Shown here one piece after another: positions 11,108-24,161 of a stretch of DNA of 64,000 bases. The DNA is from Perkinsus chesapeaki (taxonomy: Eukaryota > Perkinsozoa > Perkinsida > Perkinsidae), in assembly GCA_013115145.1 (NCBI GenBank), contig JAAPAO010000052.1, positions 37,869 through 101,868 on the forward strand, in the 5' to 3' direction. The translations under genes and the position numbers were made by a program. The number at the start of each line of letters is the position of its first letter. The stretch's first letter is position 1. The notes beneath the pieces were generated by a model. It worked only from the letters and a program-made list of their open reading frames with translations. It was not told where the DNA came from and did not search any database.

Positions 11108-13336
11108 CTAACCTTCATGCTGCTGTTGCATCCGAGAATGCATCATCATATGCCTTTGTCGTTTGGCATCCTTTAATTTCATACCATGACAGCAAATGCT
11201 ATTATTAAGCTGAACATCCTGGGGTTTGCAGGGGAGAGGGTGTTCAGTGGTTAAAAATGGATGCTCGAGACATTGAGGTGTCTGAATGGTACACGCTGTT
11301 GTCTACTTACATTAGTCACACTCACCCTAACCCGCTTCAATGGCTCCTTATGCAGCATTTGTAACACTAAGTCAGCTCCACCAATCGTTATGACGTTACG
11401 TAGGAGCTAATATAGGTACGCAAATGATATCAGACTTATAGCCGTACAGTGAGAAGTTTGCACTGTTGTTGATCGTCACCGGCAGATGCTCCAAGCTGCA
11501 TCATACCTGGGGTGCTGGGGTCTGGTAAAGATCGGATCTCTGGAGACGTTATCGGATCCTAGGAGAAGTGATATGAAACACTTACAAGACGGTACACTCA
11601 CCAGTGGAGTTAACGTCTTAAATGCTGGATTGCCTGGGTCGCCCGTTGGCTCTGCGCTCGGGGATGTCGGGGAGTCTGGTCTAGGCGGGGCCTTACCCTG
11701 ATAATAAAAATGACTAATACCCGTGTTGATCATAACGCGTACCGTGAACTCGTTGTAGAGCGGTAAATCCTCCCAGAATGGTGGGAAAGGTTCCCCAAGA
11801 TGCTCGACTATTAAGTTAAAAACCTACATTGATGTATTATGAAATAACAACGCTATATTTGAACACCGACGCCCTTCTCTTTATCTGCTGCAAAAATGGG
11901 TTTCTGCAAGAGTAACTCAGCCAGTATGGCGCCAACTGACCATATATCCACTTCTGGGCCATACGTCGTACCTAATGATGATAGTATCAACTAATAGGTG
12001 GATAATAGGCTGTTACTTCCAAGTAGTAGCTCTGGCGGTCGATACCAGAGAGTGATGACTTTATTAGTGTAGATATGAGGTAGGCCATCTCCTGCGTTAC
12101 TATCCTCACTAGAACACTGCCCTTTATCGGCCTAATCAAAAAAGGGTGAGTTCCTGTAAGAGGTGAAACACGTGTTACCTTCCGTTGGCGTTCCTCTACT
12201 CGCAAGACATCCTCCTCATCTGGGTCTGCTACTGACATACACTCTCTTGCTAGACCAAAGTCAGCTAGTTTGAGAACTCCACTGAAGAAAGCCTATAAAG
12301 CATTGGACTCTTGGCAGCAGGGTTGCTACTTCCTATCCACTAGCAGATTGGCACACTTTAAATCTCTGTGTACTATACCATTTAGGTGGCAATAATCTAG
12401 GGCCCTCAGCGTCTGAATTATCATGCACTTTACTTCTGGTATCTGATATACCGTAATAAAGGAAGATAACTCTACAGCTTACAGTTAGCATTCTTTTCCG
12501 TTCCTCTAGTATGCCGCTTAAATCATGTTGTGCAAACTCCTCCACCATATAGAGACTTCCTCTAAATAACAGGGCAGTCAATTAATGATAAGAAAAAATC
12601 ACAAATGATATATTCCACTTCAAAGGAGCCAACCAGTAGTACATATATACTGAGCTATATACTGTATGTGCATGATCTATTGTACGTCATCGCTGAGAAT
12701 CATAATACTATGTATAGTACAGAGGCAAGGGTAATGCTCCCCCTTACCTATTCCTATTATGTGCTGTGGCTGCACTACTGCATAACCCATATAATCTAAC
12801 AATATTGGGGCCATTAGCTAACTGACTTAGGATACGTATCTCTCTCACTACCTAACAATGAGGCAGATGAATAATATACATCATAATAGTAGTAGCTTAC
12901 AGATTTAGGTAGACCATCTTTACATACATCTCCTTCACCTAATCGTAACTTCTTTAAAGCAACAAGTATACCCGTTTTCTTATGGCGAGCCTTGAACACA
13001 GCACCATATGTACCTGTTAACTTTGAGTATTAATTAATAATAAGATATCTTTACTATACCTTGACCAACTTGCTCGAGCTTCTCAAATCCAGATATACCA
13101 TCCTTACATATCTCATCGGCTGTATAACCACTACTGCCAGCGTTGGTATATGCATCCCCCCTGCATGATGTATTATCATGCTGTTGCTTATCGTGTGATG
13201 CTTACCTATTATCGTTATTCCAGTTAGTTGATGAGGATGAAGACGAGGATTGAACGGTAAATTCCTGAGCATAGTAGGAGGTCCCAGCAGGGGGAGGCAT
13301 CACTGTAGATGATGATGAAGATGAACGGCCATACAT
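11108..13336 (-). CDS. CDK9/CDK12-like cyclin-dependent protein kinase
   Basis: Read on the minus strand from ATG 13336 (MYGRSSSSSST). A Ser-rich leader precedes FEKLEQVGQGTYGAVFKARH (Gly loop) and ILVALKKLRL (catalytic Lys). The cyclin-binding helix is LPKSVVREIRILSQL. Then come LYMVEEFAQHDLSGIL, IVHRDLKCANLLVD (catalytic loop), LKLADFGLAREC, TNKVITLWYRPPELLLG, YGPEVDIWSVGAILAELLL and a C-lobe ending CLEHPFLTTEHPLPCKP. The stop is TAG 11108-11110. YTNKVITLWYRPPELLLG and HDLSGIL favour the RNA polymerase II CTD-kinase group (CDK9/12/13). The segment between DFGLAREC and YTNKV carries an extra acidic/basic stretch (DPDEEDVLRVEERQRK), longer than in the animal enzymes. Introns are mostly about 45 nt. 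The nuclear transcription role is inferred. Confidence 0.82.
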
Positions 13337-13888
13337 TTTTAAAGAGTAGGCCGTCAAGATAACAGTCACATTGAGGTAACTCAAGTTGGGAAAGGAGAGG
13401 GAACCAGAAACGCAAGATGTAACATAGGCAATAGTCGGTTATGATAGTTATGATAGCATAGGACAGAGGACTCCTCTGAGAGGAGGATAGCCAAACAAGA
13501 GGACTTATAGGTTACACACAGAGAGCCTCAAGCAACAATTATTAGACACAATCGAATGAGCTACAATAGATTATGGGATCTTGCTAAAGACCCATTATAC
13601 TGAATCCACAAAGGTCACCCGAACACAAAGGTATGAGCTAATAGTAGATCAGACAAAAATTCAACAGTTAGTCTGCACCACTTCCTATATACGTTATATA
13701 ATGAAGTAGTAGTAGTATTATAGATAGAATAAAGGTAGTATACGAGTAGTAGGCATTATGTACACAAACTTAAATAGATTATAAGGTCAGCATCACCAAC
13801 AGCAGCAGCAGCCTCAGACTAAGAAGAGGCCTAGCCTCCACTTCGTATACGTTATATAGTAATTCTTCTTCCTCTTTATTAGTAATAT
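13337..13888. other. Spacer between the SulP and CDK genes
   Basis: This 552-bp stretch lies downstream of the SulP stop and upstream of the CDK start, both on the minus strand. It should hold the SulP 3' UTR and the CDK promoter and 5' UTR. A possible longer CDK N-terminus starts at ATG 13384 in frame (MSYLNVTVILTAYSLK). Sequence is AT-rich with a few GTA and CAG runs. No gene is seen. Confidence 0.4.
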
Positions 13889-16800
13889 TTACTCACAAGA
13901 GCTCATGTGTCGTCTAGCATACTGTCGTTGGTCGTTGAGGCCTCTATAAAGTCCTCGCCAACCACTATCTCCAACACCAGCATTATCCTCTGTTACATCA
14001 TCTCTACGGTTACCATTCATACTACTGCTATTATTATGATGGCTACCTCGGGACTTTGTACTTCCTCGTCGATCCCCACCACGACGAGACTTCCTTTTTA
14101 TCTTTAAAGCGATAACTTCACGCGATAACCTTGTAGCCATAATAGCATGAAATTGCATAGCCGACTTTGGATGTTCATGTTCTAACCTCAATAAGCTATC
14201 TCTTGGTAATAATAATATGGTGGAATAAGAATCAGCTACCATCGTATTCGAATGTGGGTATACACCATATACTGCACTATCACATAAGAAGTCACCAGAC
14301 CCAACAACTCTTATACGATGGTTTTGACGTCTTGTTCTTGGTATATCCATAGCTGGACCAACCCTTGCTGCAGTAAGAGGGCTAAAGTCACCACCCATAT
14401 GAGTATGTACCCTCACTGGCCCTGTGTATAAGCTTAATTCTCCAGAGACTATCAAATACGCTCCTTTTGCTATCTGTCCTTCTTCATATACAACATCACC
14501 AAGTGATACCTCCATACGTTGCATTTTGGATAGTAATGGTTCCACTAGGGAGTCCCCGAATATCTTTGCAACCAATCGGCGACATAAACTGTTTATCATA
14601 GTAGCTCTATCTTCTTCTGACTCATATACTGGTTGTTGCTCATACATATCATAAGATAGATTAGCAAGATCCTCATAGCTCTCTAGGCTCGGTAGACCGG
14701 AATAGTGACTGAGATTAACACTAGATAGGCCAAAGTTATCTGAGGCAAGAACTCCTTCGTGTTCATCCTCAGCACCAATCAGTGATGATGTGGATGTATG
14801 GGAGGAGCTTCTACCAGGGAGCATGCCAGACTCCAACATCTCAAACTGTGATAGTTTAGTAACAATACATTTATCTTCTACATATTCTAAAGCTGTATCA
14901 ATATCATCAAACACCTTAGCTTGCTTAACAAACTTTTTTACTTGATTCACTAAATTATCTCGGGTGAGATTTGCAATGACAAATCTAGCACCATCGGCCA
15001 TGGGTAGAAGGCTAGGTATCTTATTAAGGGAGACTAATGCACTAGAGTCGATAGAGGTTAGGGATTCAAAGTCCAAGACTAGATAACGAGTATTCTTAAA
15101 ATCATTCGTATAACTAGTAAGGGCTTGAGAGAATCTAGCACCAGAACCAAAGAATAGACTATTAATGATTGTCTTTGCGACAACTATAGTCTTATCTTGA
15201 AAGGAGTCATCAAGTATATTCATCTCTTCTATTGTCCTAAAAGACATGTATCATAATAAGGAGAAGGAGGAAGGGTACGTGTTCATACCTAGCTTTGGTG
15301 CTCCTCACGTCAGTTTCAAATGTTACCACTGGAGCAGAGGATTCACGAAGTGTGAAATAACTAAAGATGGTATAATAAATGATAATATGTATAATGCCTC
15401 TTACATGCAGCATAAAGCTAGGCCTGCACAGATAGCCCATACCACTCCTTTGAATAAATACGTAACCTAAGTCAGTTATGGATGCTAAGCCAATAGATAT
15501 GATGTCGGCTGTTGTAAGGGGCCGGGAAAAGCACGAGCACACCTTACTGCAATCAGTGCCACGACGAACTTCTCTGAACCATTAACTAGATGTCTGGGAT
15601 CCCAAACCCCATCGAGTAGGTAACCAAAGGCTATATGATACAGCATACCTGAATAACAGGAATGTTATTATGATATTCAACACCACCTTTAGAGCCCCCC
15701 ATACCAGCAACCCATGGTTTAGGGACGAACTGGAGCAAGCTTTGACCAACAAGTAACCATACAAAACAGCTAACAGCATAAAAGAAGCCAGACCATCTTG
15801 TAGTGCCACCCCCAGCATCTTGATTAATACGGGTATTGGAATAGGACACATAAGAAGCGGAACCTGAATGGTTACTAGCAGGAAAGGTAAGGATGAATTA
15901 GCAGTTGTTGTTACCTCCCATAAGCCCACATACAGTATTTGAGACAGCAGCACGCTCTATCTCAGACTTCATGTTTAATTCTACATGGGATGCAGCTTCC
16001 AATGGGACCTGAAAGGGAGGGGTTATAGTATTGGAGCATAGAGTGAAGACGATGATGTACTTACAACTGCACCTGCACTCATATCAACAAAGTATACAAC
16101 AAACATAGAAAAGATAGCCACTGCATACTCAGAGAATAGGTAGCCGTAATCAAAGGTGAGAGGGTTACCATAGTCTTCAACAAGAGCAGTTAATGGTTGG
16201 TAAGGGAGAGAAGCAAACAACCATTTATTATCACGTGCTTCACTAAGTGATAAACCTAGTATACCGCAGATAAGACCATAGAGTAGAAAGAGTTCAATTA
16301 TGAATATACAAGGTAGTATAAGAGGGTTAGGGAACCATCGACTACCGAATCTATTCATAAGACCGCATAGACAACCAGCTATAGATTGAAGTAAAAGTGT
16401 TTCATCCGTCATAGTATGACTGAAATCAGCAAATGTTTTAATGGTGAATCCAACAGCAGTATCATTAGATGATTTACACATAGCTAAACCAACAGCCGTG
16501 AAGAAGCCATAGATGACTGGTTGAGGGAAACCAGACTTAATAGTATTAAGATAGTCTCTACCAATAAGTACTATGACAAATAGGAATAATCCAAATGCTA
16601 GAGTAGTTGCACCAAATATTGTTAGTACTTGCGATACAGCTAATTTAGCATTGCTACCAGCAGCTTCAACATAGGCAGCTGTGATGGTGGATAGGAATGG
16701 TAAACCAACACTTGAAGGGGCTGCTATTAAACCCTTTATCTTATGATTACAATGAAATAACTGACTAACCATAGCTGATATTAATATAGAGTTCTGGCAT

Positions 16801-17365
16801 ACACCAATCCATGGTGCAATAAGAGGATCAGAGAAGTATACTGAAGCCAAGGAGACGATACGAAACACAATAACCAAACCAGATATAACACCACCAGCCA
16901 CAGGCTTGGCCTAAGATAACAATGTGTATTGTGGTAGTGTAATAAATCCTACCATTGCCGATAATGATATGATCCTCCTTTTCTCATTGTGTCCACCATT
17001 ATTCTTATGCTCTGATGATCCATCGTCCGTCTCTAAAGGCTGCTGTTGCTGCTGAAGTTGATTGATGTTACGTTGTGGCACTAATAGGTTAGGAGCTGAT
17101 GCTGTACGGGTCAACTAAAGGAGGACTATCATGAAATGAAGGAAGTATTGCTTACTCCCACACCACCACTGGGTGAGCGATGAAGGGTTCGAGCTGGCCT
17201 GGTCGAGCTCCCTACAGTAGAGCCACTGCCACCAGCACGACCATCTTCGAGACTTTCTTCAACTGATATAGCACGAGCAACACTGTTTGACTTAATAATA
17301 TCTTCCTCCTCTTTTTTATGTGGCCTTTGATATCCTGAGTCTGATGATAAGAGCGGTACGTCCAT
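13889..17365 (-). CDS. SulP-family transporter with STAS and cyclic-nucleotide-binding-like domain
   Basis: Start ATG 17365 (MDVPLLSSDSGYQRP); stop TAA 13889-13891. A Ser- and Gln-rich cytosolic N-terminus leads, across an intron that restores frame, into the permease core. The large exon (about 16063-16900) carries AGGVISGLVIVFRIVSLA, then IAAPSSVGLPFLSTITAAYV, FGATTLAFGLFLFVIVLIG and FPQPVIYGFFTAVGLAMCKS. Later exons give SYSNTRINQDAGGGTTRWSG and VTYLFKGVVWAICAGLALCC. The last exon (13889-15230) has a STAS domain (TRYLVLDFESLTSIDSSAL), a linker, then a cNMP/CAP-ED fold (GDVVYEEGQIAKGAYLIVSG ... VGSGDFLCDSAVYG) and a basic Ser-rich tail. SulP-STAS-cNMP is the layout of fungal Ygr125w/Vsb1-type proteins, so a vacuolar or anion transport role is likely but the substrate is unknown. 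The phosphate-cassette Arg expected near GDFLCDSA is not evident. Confidence 0.85.
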
Positions 17366-17576
17366 CTTCAAGGTTAGTAGAAGTAGGGTGGTCGGGGGTA
17401 GGAGAAGAAGGAGAAGGGGACAATAACAAACTTTACAGTGCACCAATCAAAGCTAGAAAAGAACAGCAGATATGCGTACCCTGGAATATATATAACACTG
17501 ATACATCATAAAGAAACACACGAGAAGTGATGATGACGGTAGTGGTAGTGAAGAGGTGTTGATAAGAAGAAGATGA

Positions 17577-19849
17577 TTAATGCAAGTCTACCTCTTCTTC
17601 TTCATCATCATCACTGCTATTTAACAGATCATCCCATTCCGAATCATCTGAAACCAAGCCATTATAATTGCATAATTACAATTGTAAGGTCGGACCATCA
17701 TTACCATAGCCACCAGTCTCCTCCTCCTCATAATCATCAACATCTGTTATTATAGGTGGTTCCTGTTCATTTAATGTCTCACGTCCCTCCTTCTGCTTCC
17801 TCTTTTCATGGAACTCCTCTCGAAGTCTTTGCTTCTCATCCTTCTCATTCGATCTCTTTCCCTCTTCCCTCGTCTGGGACTTAGCCTTTGGCTGTTTAGG
17901 TGGTCGGATGGCTGTATAAGGAGGAGGAGTATAACGATGGTAGCGGAGTAGTAGCTTACATATAGATGGTAGTTGAAGCATTTCACGCATATTAGGGGAG
18001 TTACCAGCATCACACTCACTTAAGAATGATACTGAAATATAACATGTTACGAGTTGTTGAGGGGTCCCGCATGGGGGGGGCACTCCTTCAAGCTCTTGCT
18101 CACCTGCATCATAGTCCCTTTCTAGCTCCTTACCCTTACTTGTTAAAGGTAATACTTCAACCATACCTAGTATAATACTATGCCTTATAATAGAGCAGAA
18201 TACATACCTTTAGTTAAGCCATCTAAGTCAACCTTCCTATCGGGTGTGTTAAGGCACATAAAGGACAGGTTCTTCTTCTTCTTATTAGACTGTTGCTGAT
18301 TATCATCCCCTTCTCTTTTAGCGGCCACCACTGCTGGGTCTAGTTTCAACTGTAAGGTGGAGGATGTTAACTATGACCTAGTTGCTGCTGCTGCTGTTTA
18401 ATACCCTATATTTAGCAGTATCAAGTGCCACAACACGCATCCCTCTATGAGATTTCATAGCTTCTCTAACAACCTTTTTAACAGCATCGGGGAACTTGGA
18501 TCGATACCTTTGAAGAATAAGAAGAAATAACTGTATGACTGTAAGAGGTGGTAGTGTCATCACCCTATAAGCAAGCATTTCTGTCGACTAAGGCACATAC
18601 TGTCTAATTGCTTAGCGTTCTTAGCAAACCTAAAATACACCAAGATAGTAGCAAAGGTAGTCTCCATTTCACTACGCCTACCTTACAATAGGTCTTGTAT
18701 TGGCTTTAGTGAACTCAACTACAGTCTGAGAGTTAGCCATAGAGTTGGCGTTCAACTGGATAGGACGATCACCATTAGCAACTACGAATGCTGGCATGAG
18801 GTTGTTAGAGAACTTATATCTATAAGGTAAATGAGTGTAATGGTAGTAGTAGTACGGCGTAATGTAGTACTTCTGATAGATGCTTTTGCCTGTATCAGGT
18901 AAAGGCTGATGACAGTCCATAGTATAGGTTGATGCTATACCACGAAGGTCTCTATCAGCTTCTTTTAATACCTATATCAATAATACTATCGGGATAATCG
19001 TATTATGCCGGTGGCGACTGCCAATATCTTACAGGAGGTATCTTATTGACCTTGAGGCTTTTATCAAAACAGTAGACGAGAGCAGGCTCTCCAGATAGCA
19101 ACACCTTAGTAATGTGATGCGTTGTTGAGAGTGATGTGATTAACTGCTGCCTACCTGTCTTAAGGCTGTACTATCCTGGATATCGATATGCTTGAAACCA
19201 GCAGCGAAAAAGTCGTAAATTGTGAATACCTATTAGGTAGAATAAGTAACAGGTGGAGCAGGATGTAGTGGACTTACAGTAGATAGGGCGCCAGCACTGA
19301 ACAGTGATAAAAATAGTAAGCCTATGGATGCTTTCTTCCATGTAAACTAAAAAACATTAAGTCGATATGAGTTATCCTCCTCCTCCTTCTCAGTAAGGTT
19401 AATACCCCTTCAGAATCTCTGGATCGTTTAGTAGATGCAGCCTTCTGTGCAGCAGCTAATGCCCTCTCTTGCTTCCTGATAATAAACCATACCAACGAAA
19501 ATACCGTTAACAATCATACTCATCAACATTGGCATAATACACCTTCCCTCCTCCTCCTCCATTAGCTTGCTGCTGCTTACGATGGCGTGGTTGATTATGA
19601 TGATGTTTGGTATCCTCGTTAGTAGCACCTTCGGCTTTGAAGGACTCGAAGAGCGCTTTCTAAAAAACGCGCGAGTCAATATTATGAATTAAGAATAGTA
19701 GTAAGAATCTTCACCACCTTATCACTTCCAACTGCATATCTATCTACGTCATCATCCCCAAAAAGCTTAGCCATATCCTCCTTCTTAGGGGCATCACCAC
19801 CGACACCATCACCGGCACCATCTGCTTTATTACGAGATCGAGGGGCCAT
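17577..19849 (-). CDS. Single-pass membrane protein with a thioredoxin-like luminal region (tentative)
   Basis: Start ATG 19849 (MAPRSRNKADGAGDG). A charged cytosolic N-terminus (KKEDMAKLFGDDDVDRYAVG, KALFESFKAEG, His/Gln-rich run) and a coiled stretch (KQERALAAAQKAAS) precede one membrane helix, FTWKKASIGLLFLSLFSAGAL (about 19270-19330). Downstream exons give VFTIYDFFAAGFKHIDIQD, VLLSGEPALVYCFDKSL, EADRDLRGIASTYTMDCHQP, FSNNLMPAFVVANGDRPIQL and VKKVVREAMKSHRGMRVVAL. This alternating strand/helix order, with a cis-Pro-like MPAF, resembles a thioredoxin fold without an obvious CxxC. The tail is highly charged (KQRLREEFHEKRKQKEGRE) and acidic to TAA 17577-17579. ER-membrane J or thioredoxin-like proteins have similar layouts, but no J domain is present here. 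Function unknown. Confidence 0.6.
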
Positions 19850-20116
19850 ATTATAATAGACCCAAAACTAAGTATGGTAATGGTTAGATTAGGTAATAAG
19901 AATACAACAGAGCACTATGGTTGGAGAAACTCTATTTAGAAAGTCACATTAGGTAGTAGACTAGGATAAATCAAGTACTGATAAGAATCAGTGTTAATAT
20001 CCTATTCATTATCATCATCATTATTACAATTACCACATAGCAATAGTAATATGAGAGGGTACGTTATCATACAAGATGAAGAAGAAGAACAGCAGTAATA
20101 AAGAAGAGTATCATCA
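19850..20116. other. Short AT-rich spacer
   Basis: The 267 bp between two minus-strand genes contain TCATCATTA- and TAATA-type simple sequence. I see no ORF, RNA gene or motif beyond that. Confidence 0.4.
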
Positions 20117-23100
20117 TTATACTAATAATGCATCATGGACAAATGTACGGTATGATACTATATCGCTAAGTAAACCATCCACCTCAGCCTCAACACCAGC
20201 AGCAGCATCATCATCATCATCATCGGTTGTATGGTAGCCCTGCTGCTCTATGGTAGAATGAGGCACTGCCGGCGAGGGCATCATCATCATCCAGCTAAGG
20301 CATTATAATATAACTGTTATTAAAGTATATCTTACCTTAAATTAAGATGCAAATAGCGTTGATGGAATCTATTAATATAATCAGATAAGGTAAGGTATTG
20401 GGATATACGCTCCTGATAATAAAATATATAGGAAAGAGTAAACAACAAAGTAGTAGCAATAATAATAATAGTACAGCATCGAAGGTTAGTATTAATGTAG
20501 CTGGATTCTTAAGTAGCAATGATACTGTATCTTGTAATGCTCTAAAATCACCTAATAATGGAGGTTTATGATAATAACGAGTGCCTAATAGAGTAACACC
20601 TTCACCCCCATCATGGTCCATATCATCAACCTTCCTTCTAACATATGATAGTATATCCAATACAGTTCCTCTAGGATCTCCTCTATTAAGACTCAGAGGT
20701 ACCTACATCATCATTATTATTATTATGAGTATAATAAGTGTTATTGTTGTTGTATCATCCCCATACCTGGCATATATGGCAGAATACTCTAGCATCACCA
20801 TGATACTGGCTTGGGGTTCTAGACAAGTCATCTAAAGTGGGGCTCTTGTTATGGGGGTCATTACGGGTAATGGTACTATTATACCGTGGATGATGATGCT
20901 CTAACTGAATAAGATAATGAGTAAAATATATTACACATGATGATGATGATGACATACGTGGAAAGGTGTATCATACATACGAACGGTGCTGGGTGGCCTC
21001 TCAGTAGCGCAAGATGTCGGCGGTGATGGTGCTCTGTTAGTAGTCGTAGGGATAGGCAATCTCCTTATCGAGTCAAGTATAGACTGAGGATCCCTAAAGT
21101 ATAAGGCTGCTGCTGTTGCTGTTGCTTCTTATGTAGCACTAAGAGTAACTCTTACCTTAATAATGGATGACATGCTGTAGTCGCTAATGGTTCTCTATAG
21201 CATGGTCGACGTCTGACCATACGAGAGAGGTAGTCCTAATAAGAAACAGAGGATAGGAGGGAGAGTGTACTAGGCAGCAGCAGCAGGCTACTAAGAATAG
21301 TGGATCAAGATGACGACCAAATAGCTGCTTGCAAGTAGTGGTGGTCTGGTGAGCATCGGCTGTTGCTGTTGCTGGATCAGGTAGCCTGTCCTCCCATTGT
21401 TTGGGGCGTACACCAGTAATAGCAAATAATATAACAGCACCAAGTCCCCATACATCAACCTATTAGTAGGTAATAATTATATTATGATAATAAGGTATAT
21501 GGTTATTATTACTAAAGACCAGTCTATATCACTCAATAGGGATTCAATACTATGTACATCATAATCATCCTCATCACTTAACATCTGGAGTATATGCGCC
21601 ACCTGAAAGGGTATAATGGTAAATGGCAGTAGGAGCAGAGTATAGGGTATTACTACCTCTGGTGGATACCACCCTTCTTTAGCATGCCCCTCTGACAGTA
21701 TCTCCTTAGCTTTCTTCTTGACTATCATCCTCATTGTGGTATCATCATATTGCCTTCCACCTCCTTGGCCTGCTGCTGTTGTAGTATGACCCTCAGTCAG
21801 CTCGCTGCTGCTTGTCGAGCATGGTCTTATTTTATTAATTATATCCAACAGCTTAACTTTACCAATCTGACACATATTAACAGGCATACCAAAGCAGCAG
21901 CAGCAGCAGCAGCAGCTCGTAGACGTACATGATCGCCAATTCTAAAAATGACTCTAGATCCCGATGGTCGTGATCCTGATGGTAGATCGACTAATACATT
22001 ATTAGCTGATAATCGGCCATGATATATATTAAAGAACTGATAACAATAATACAAGTAAGGATGTTGTTATTGACGTATAACATGAGGCGTACATGCATAC
22101 GCTGTAGGCCTGCGGTCAAGTCTCTAGCTAATATCTGTACCATATCACCAGATAGTGCAGTACTAGATGGATCTGATAATATTAATAATAATAATATGAT
22201 GAAGGGTAATGTAAGTAGTAGTACCAGTAGTATCTATAGATGCACCAAAGCCTGCTAACATCTCATTCAATGACATATCACATTCTGTTATAGTAACCAC
22301 AATCTTACCAGTCGACTAAGAGAGCAGGCGTAATGCTATATTTGTAGTGCTAGTATTGGTGGATAATGATTAATACCTCCTCATATATATGAGATATATT
22401 AACAATATTAGTATGTGGTGATCGGGCCAATAATGCTAATTCACGGACTATCTGTCGTATACCCCCTACTCTTGACAAACATCTATTATGGTATATCTGA
22501 AGAAGAAGAAACCTTTAAGGATGATGATGATGACGATGCTAGTTACTGGCTCCTCGAAGGGTCCACTTGTTGAAGGTGATGATGTTGATGATGCTTTATT
22601 ATTAGATAATAGTATCTATCACTATTACTTATATCATTATTGTTATATATTACTACTACTACCTGATCTGGGAATACTCTTTGTAGGTTATGTAGGAATG
22701 CAGTAACATCTCTCTGTTGCTCCTCCCCTTCATCCTTTATCGGTATTATCTTAGCCAGGCATTGCTTACCCTGAGTATAACATAGTCGTACGCATAGTCA
22801 GTACATTATCATACGTCATCATCATCAATCGACTTGTTGCCATTTGTAGACAGCCTTCCTCCTCCTCTTTTTGTTCTTGTATCCTTCTCTTTAGCTCTAT
22901 GCACACCCTTCGCTCCATGGGCTATATTAGAGTATACCATCACTCTACCATCGCCCTAATACCCCATCATATTCTTTACCCAGTAGTAGTATTACCATAA
23001 TATCCCATACTCCTTCTCCTTGTTGTTCCTCTGTCTCGCTAAGCTCCCTACTAGATACCCCACTGGCCTCATTTGTAGTACTGGCTATAGACGGTGACAC

Positions 23101-24161
23101 CAATGCCATACCCCTCCTATCTCTAGCCGTTGCTCCTGCTACTGCCCCCGACTGCTGCTGCTGCTGCTGTCTGACCTAGAATATAATGATCTAACAAACG
23201 AGCATTGAGAATGATGGAGAGAGACCCCTATAATAGTAGTTGAATACATCCTGTTACTGTTTCCCATTATTAACTGTTTCAGTATACACTGTAGCTGCTA
23301 TGTCATCGACTATACTATTAATACTGTCATCTCCACTACTACCACCATCCTCATCATCATCATTAACAGCAAATGATGGTTCTCCTGCTACTAGCCCTCC
23401 TGATAGCTCTTGTTGATGCTGTTGTTGAGCTTGCCTATGTTGTGCACCACTACGGAGGAATGGTGCTAGACATTGACGTAGCTCATCTTGACCTAAGATA
23501 GTGTATATAATAATAGTAAGGTATATTAGTAATACTACTTAATGGTGATGCTCTTACTTCCTCTGGGCAATGGGCAAATGGACAGTAGTATCTACTTATA
23601 TACTATGTACTGTATTATTATAATAATATTATACCTAGTACAGCATACATCCTCACATAGGAGAGCTTTATATACCCATGGATGGAATAATACCTCCTCT
23701 TCAGAATGTGATAATCGGCAACTACGCCCAAGTGGACTGAAGGACTATAGGTATAAGGTATTGTTATATACAATAGTTTCTCACCATCTACATCTCATCC
23801 TTCTAGGCGGATGATGATGTGTAGTGTTATTATTATCAGTTGGATCAGTATCCATCATTATATAACACAATGCTTGGGAATAATGGTCACAGAGTCTCGG
23901 CTCATAACTATCAACAACAACAATACTATAACACGTGCTATTATTATATAGTATATCATTATTACCGATACTTTAATGGAGACCTCCTCCTCCATTCTAT
24001 ATTATGACTATATTGGCATCTACCTATACCATACTTACTGCTATATTATATTTATTATTATTACTAGAGAATAGGCATTCCCCAGTAGCAGCAAACCTCT
24101 CACAGGTACTGGTACGGAACTTAGCAATATCATCATTTGATAGTATCGCTGGTAAAGCCAT
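20117..24161 (-). CDS. CCCH zinc-finger protein joined to a degenerate protein-kinase domain
   Basis: Start ATG 24161 (MALPAILSNDDIAKFR). The N-terminal part has CCCH-type fingers: STCERFAATGECLFS, then YEPRLCDHYSQALC, then GRSCRLSHSEEEVLFHPW, and finally YYCPFAHCPEEVR (about 23560). The order SHxxEEVxFHPxxYK...CPFAHxPEE is that of plant/Unkempt-like RNA-binding CCCH proteins. A frame-preserving 45-nt intron joins this to QDELRQCLAPFLRSG and a Gln/acidic linker. The kinase-like part follows: GKQCLAKIIPIKDEG (beta-3 Lys), IRQIVRELALLARSPHTNIV (helix C), VVTITECDMSLNEML, ILARDLTAGLQRMH, then HGRLSANNVLVD in place of HRDxKxxN, FRIGDH in place of DFG, GWYPPE, and DVWGLGAVILFAITG. The tail ends at TAA 20117-20119. 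The catalytic Asp is missing, so a pseudokinase is likely. Splicing between about 22790 and 23000 is unresolved, so two adjacent genes remain possible. Confidence 0.62.
21893..21915. repeat. (CAG)7 microsatellite, probably intronic
   Basis: Seven uninterrupted CAG units lie at 21895-21915. On the minus strand they could read as poly-Ala after DHVRLR. The best model instead removes them in an intron starting gtacgt, because splicing FRIGDH to IGKVKLLDIINK restores a long open frame leading to the GWYPPE motif. Confidence 0.6.

Noticed and set aside
20337-20660. C-terminal transmembrane helix (run of Leu) in the CCCH-pseudokinase gene
   Set aside because: The Leu run comes from reading through a T-rich intron (gtactatt...ttatcag). 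Removing it restores a hydrophilic exon (DAERISQYLTLSDYINRFHQ).
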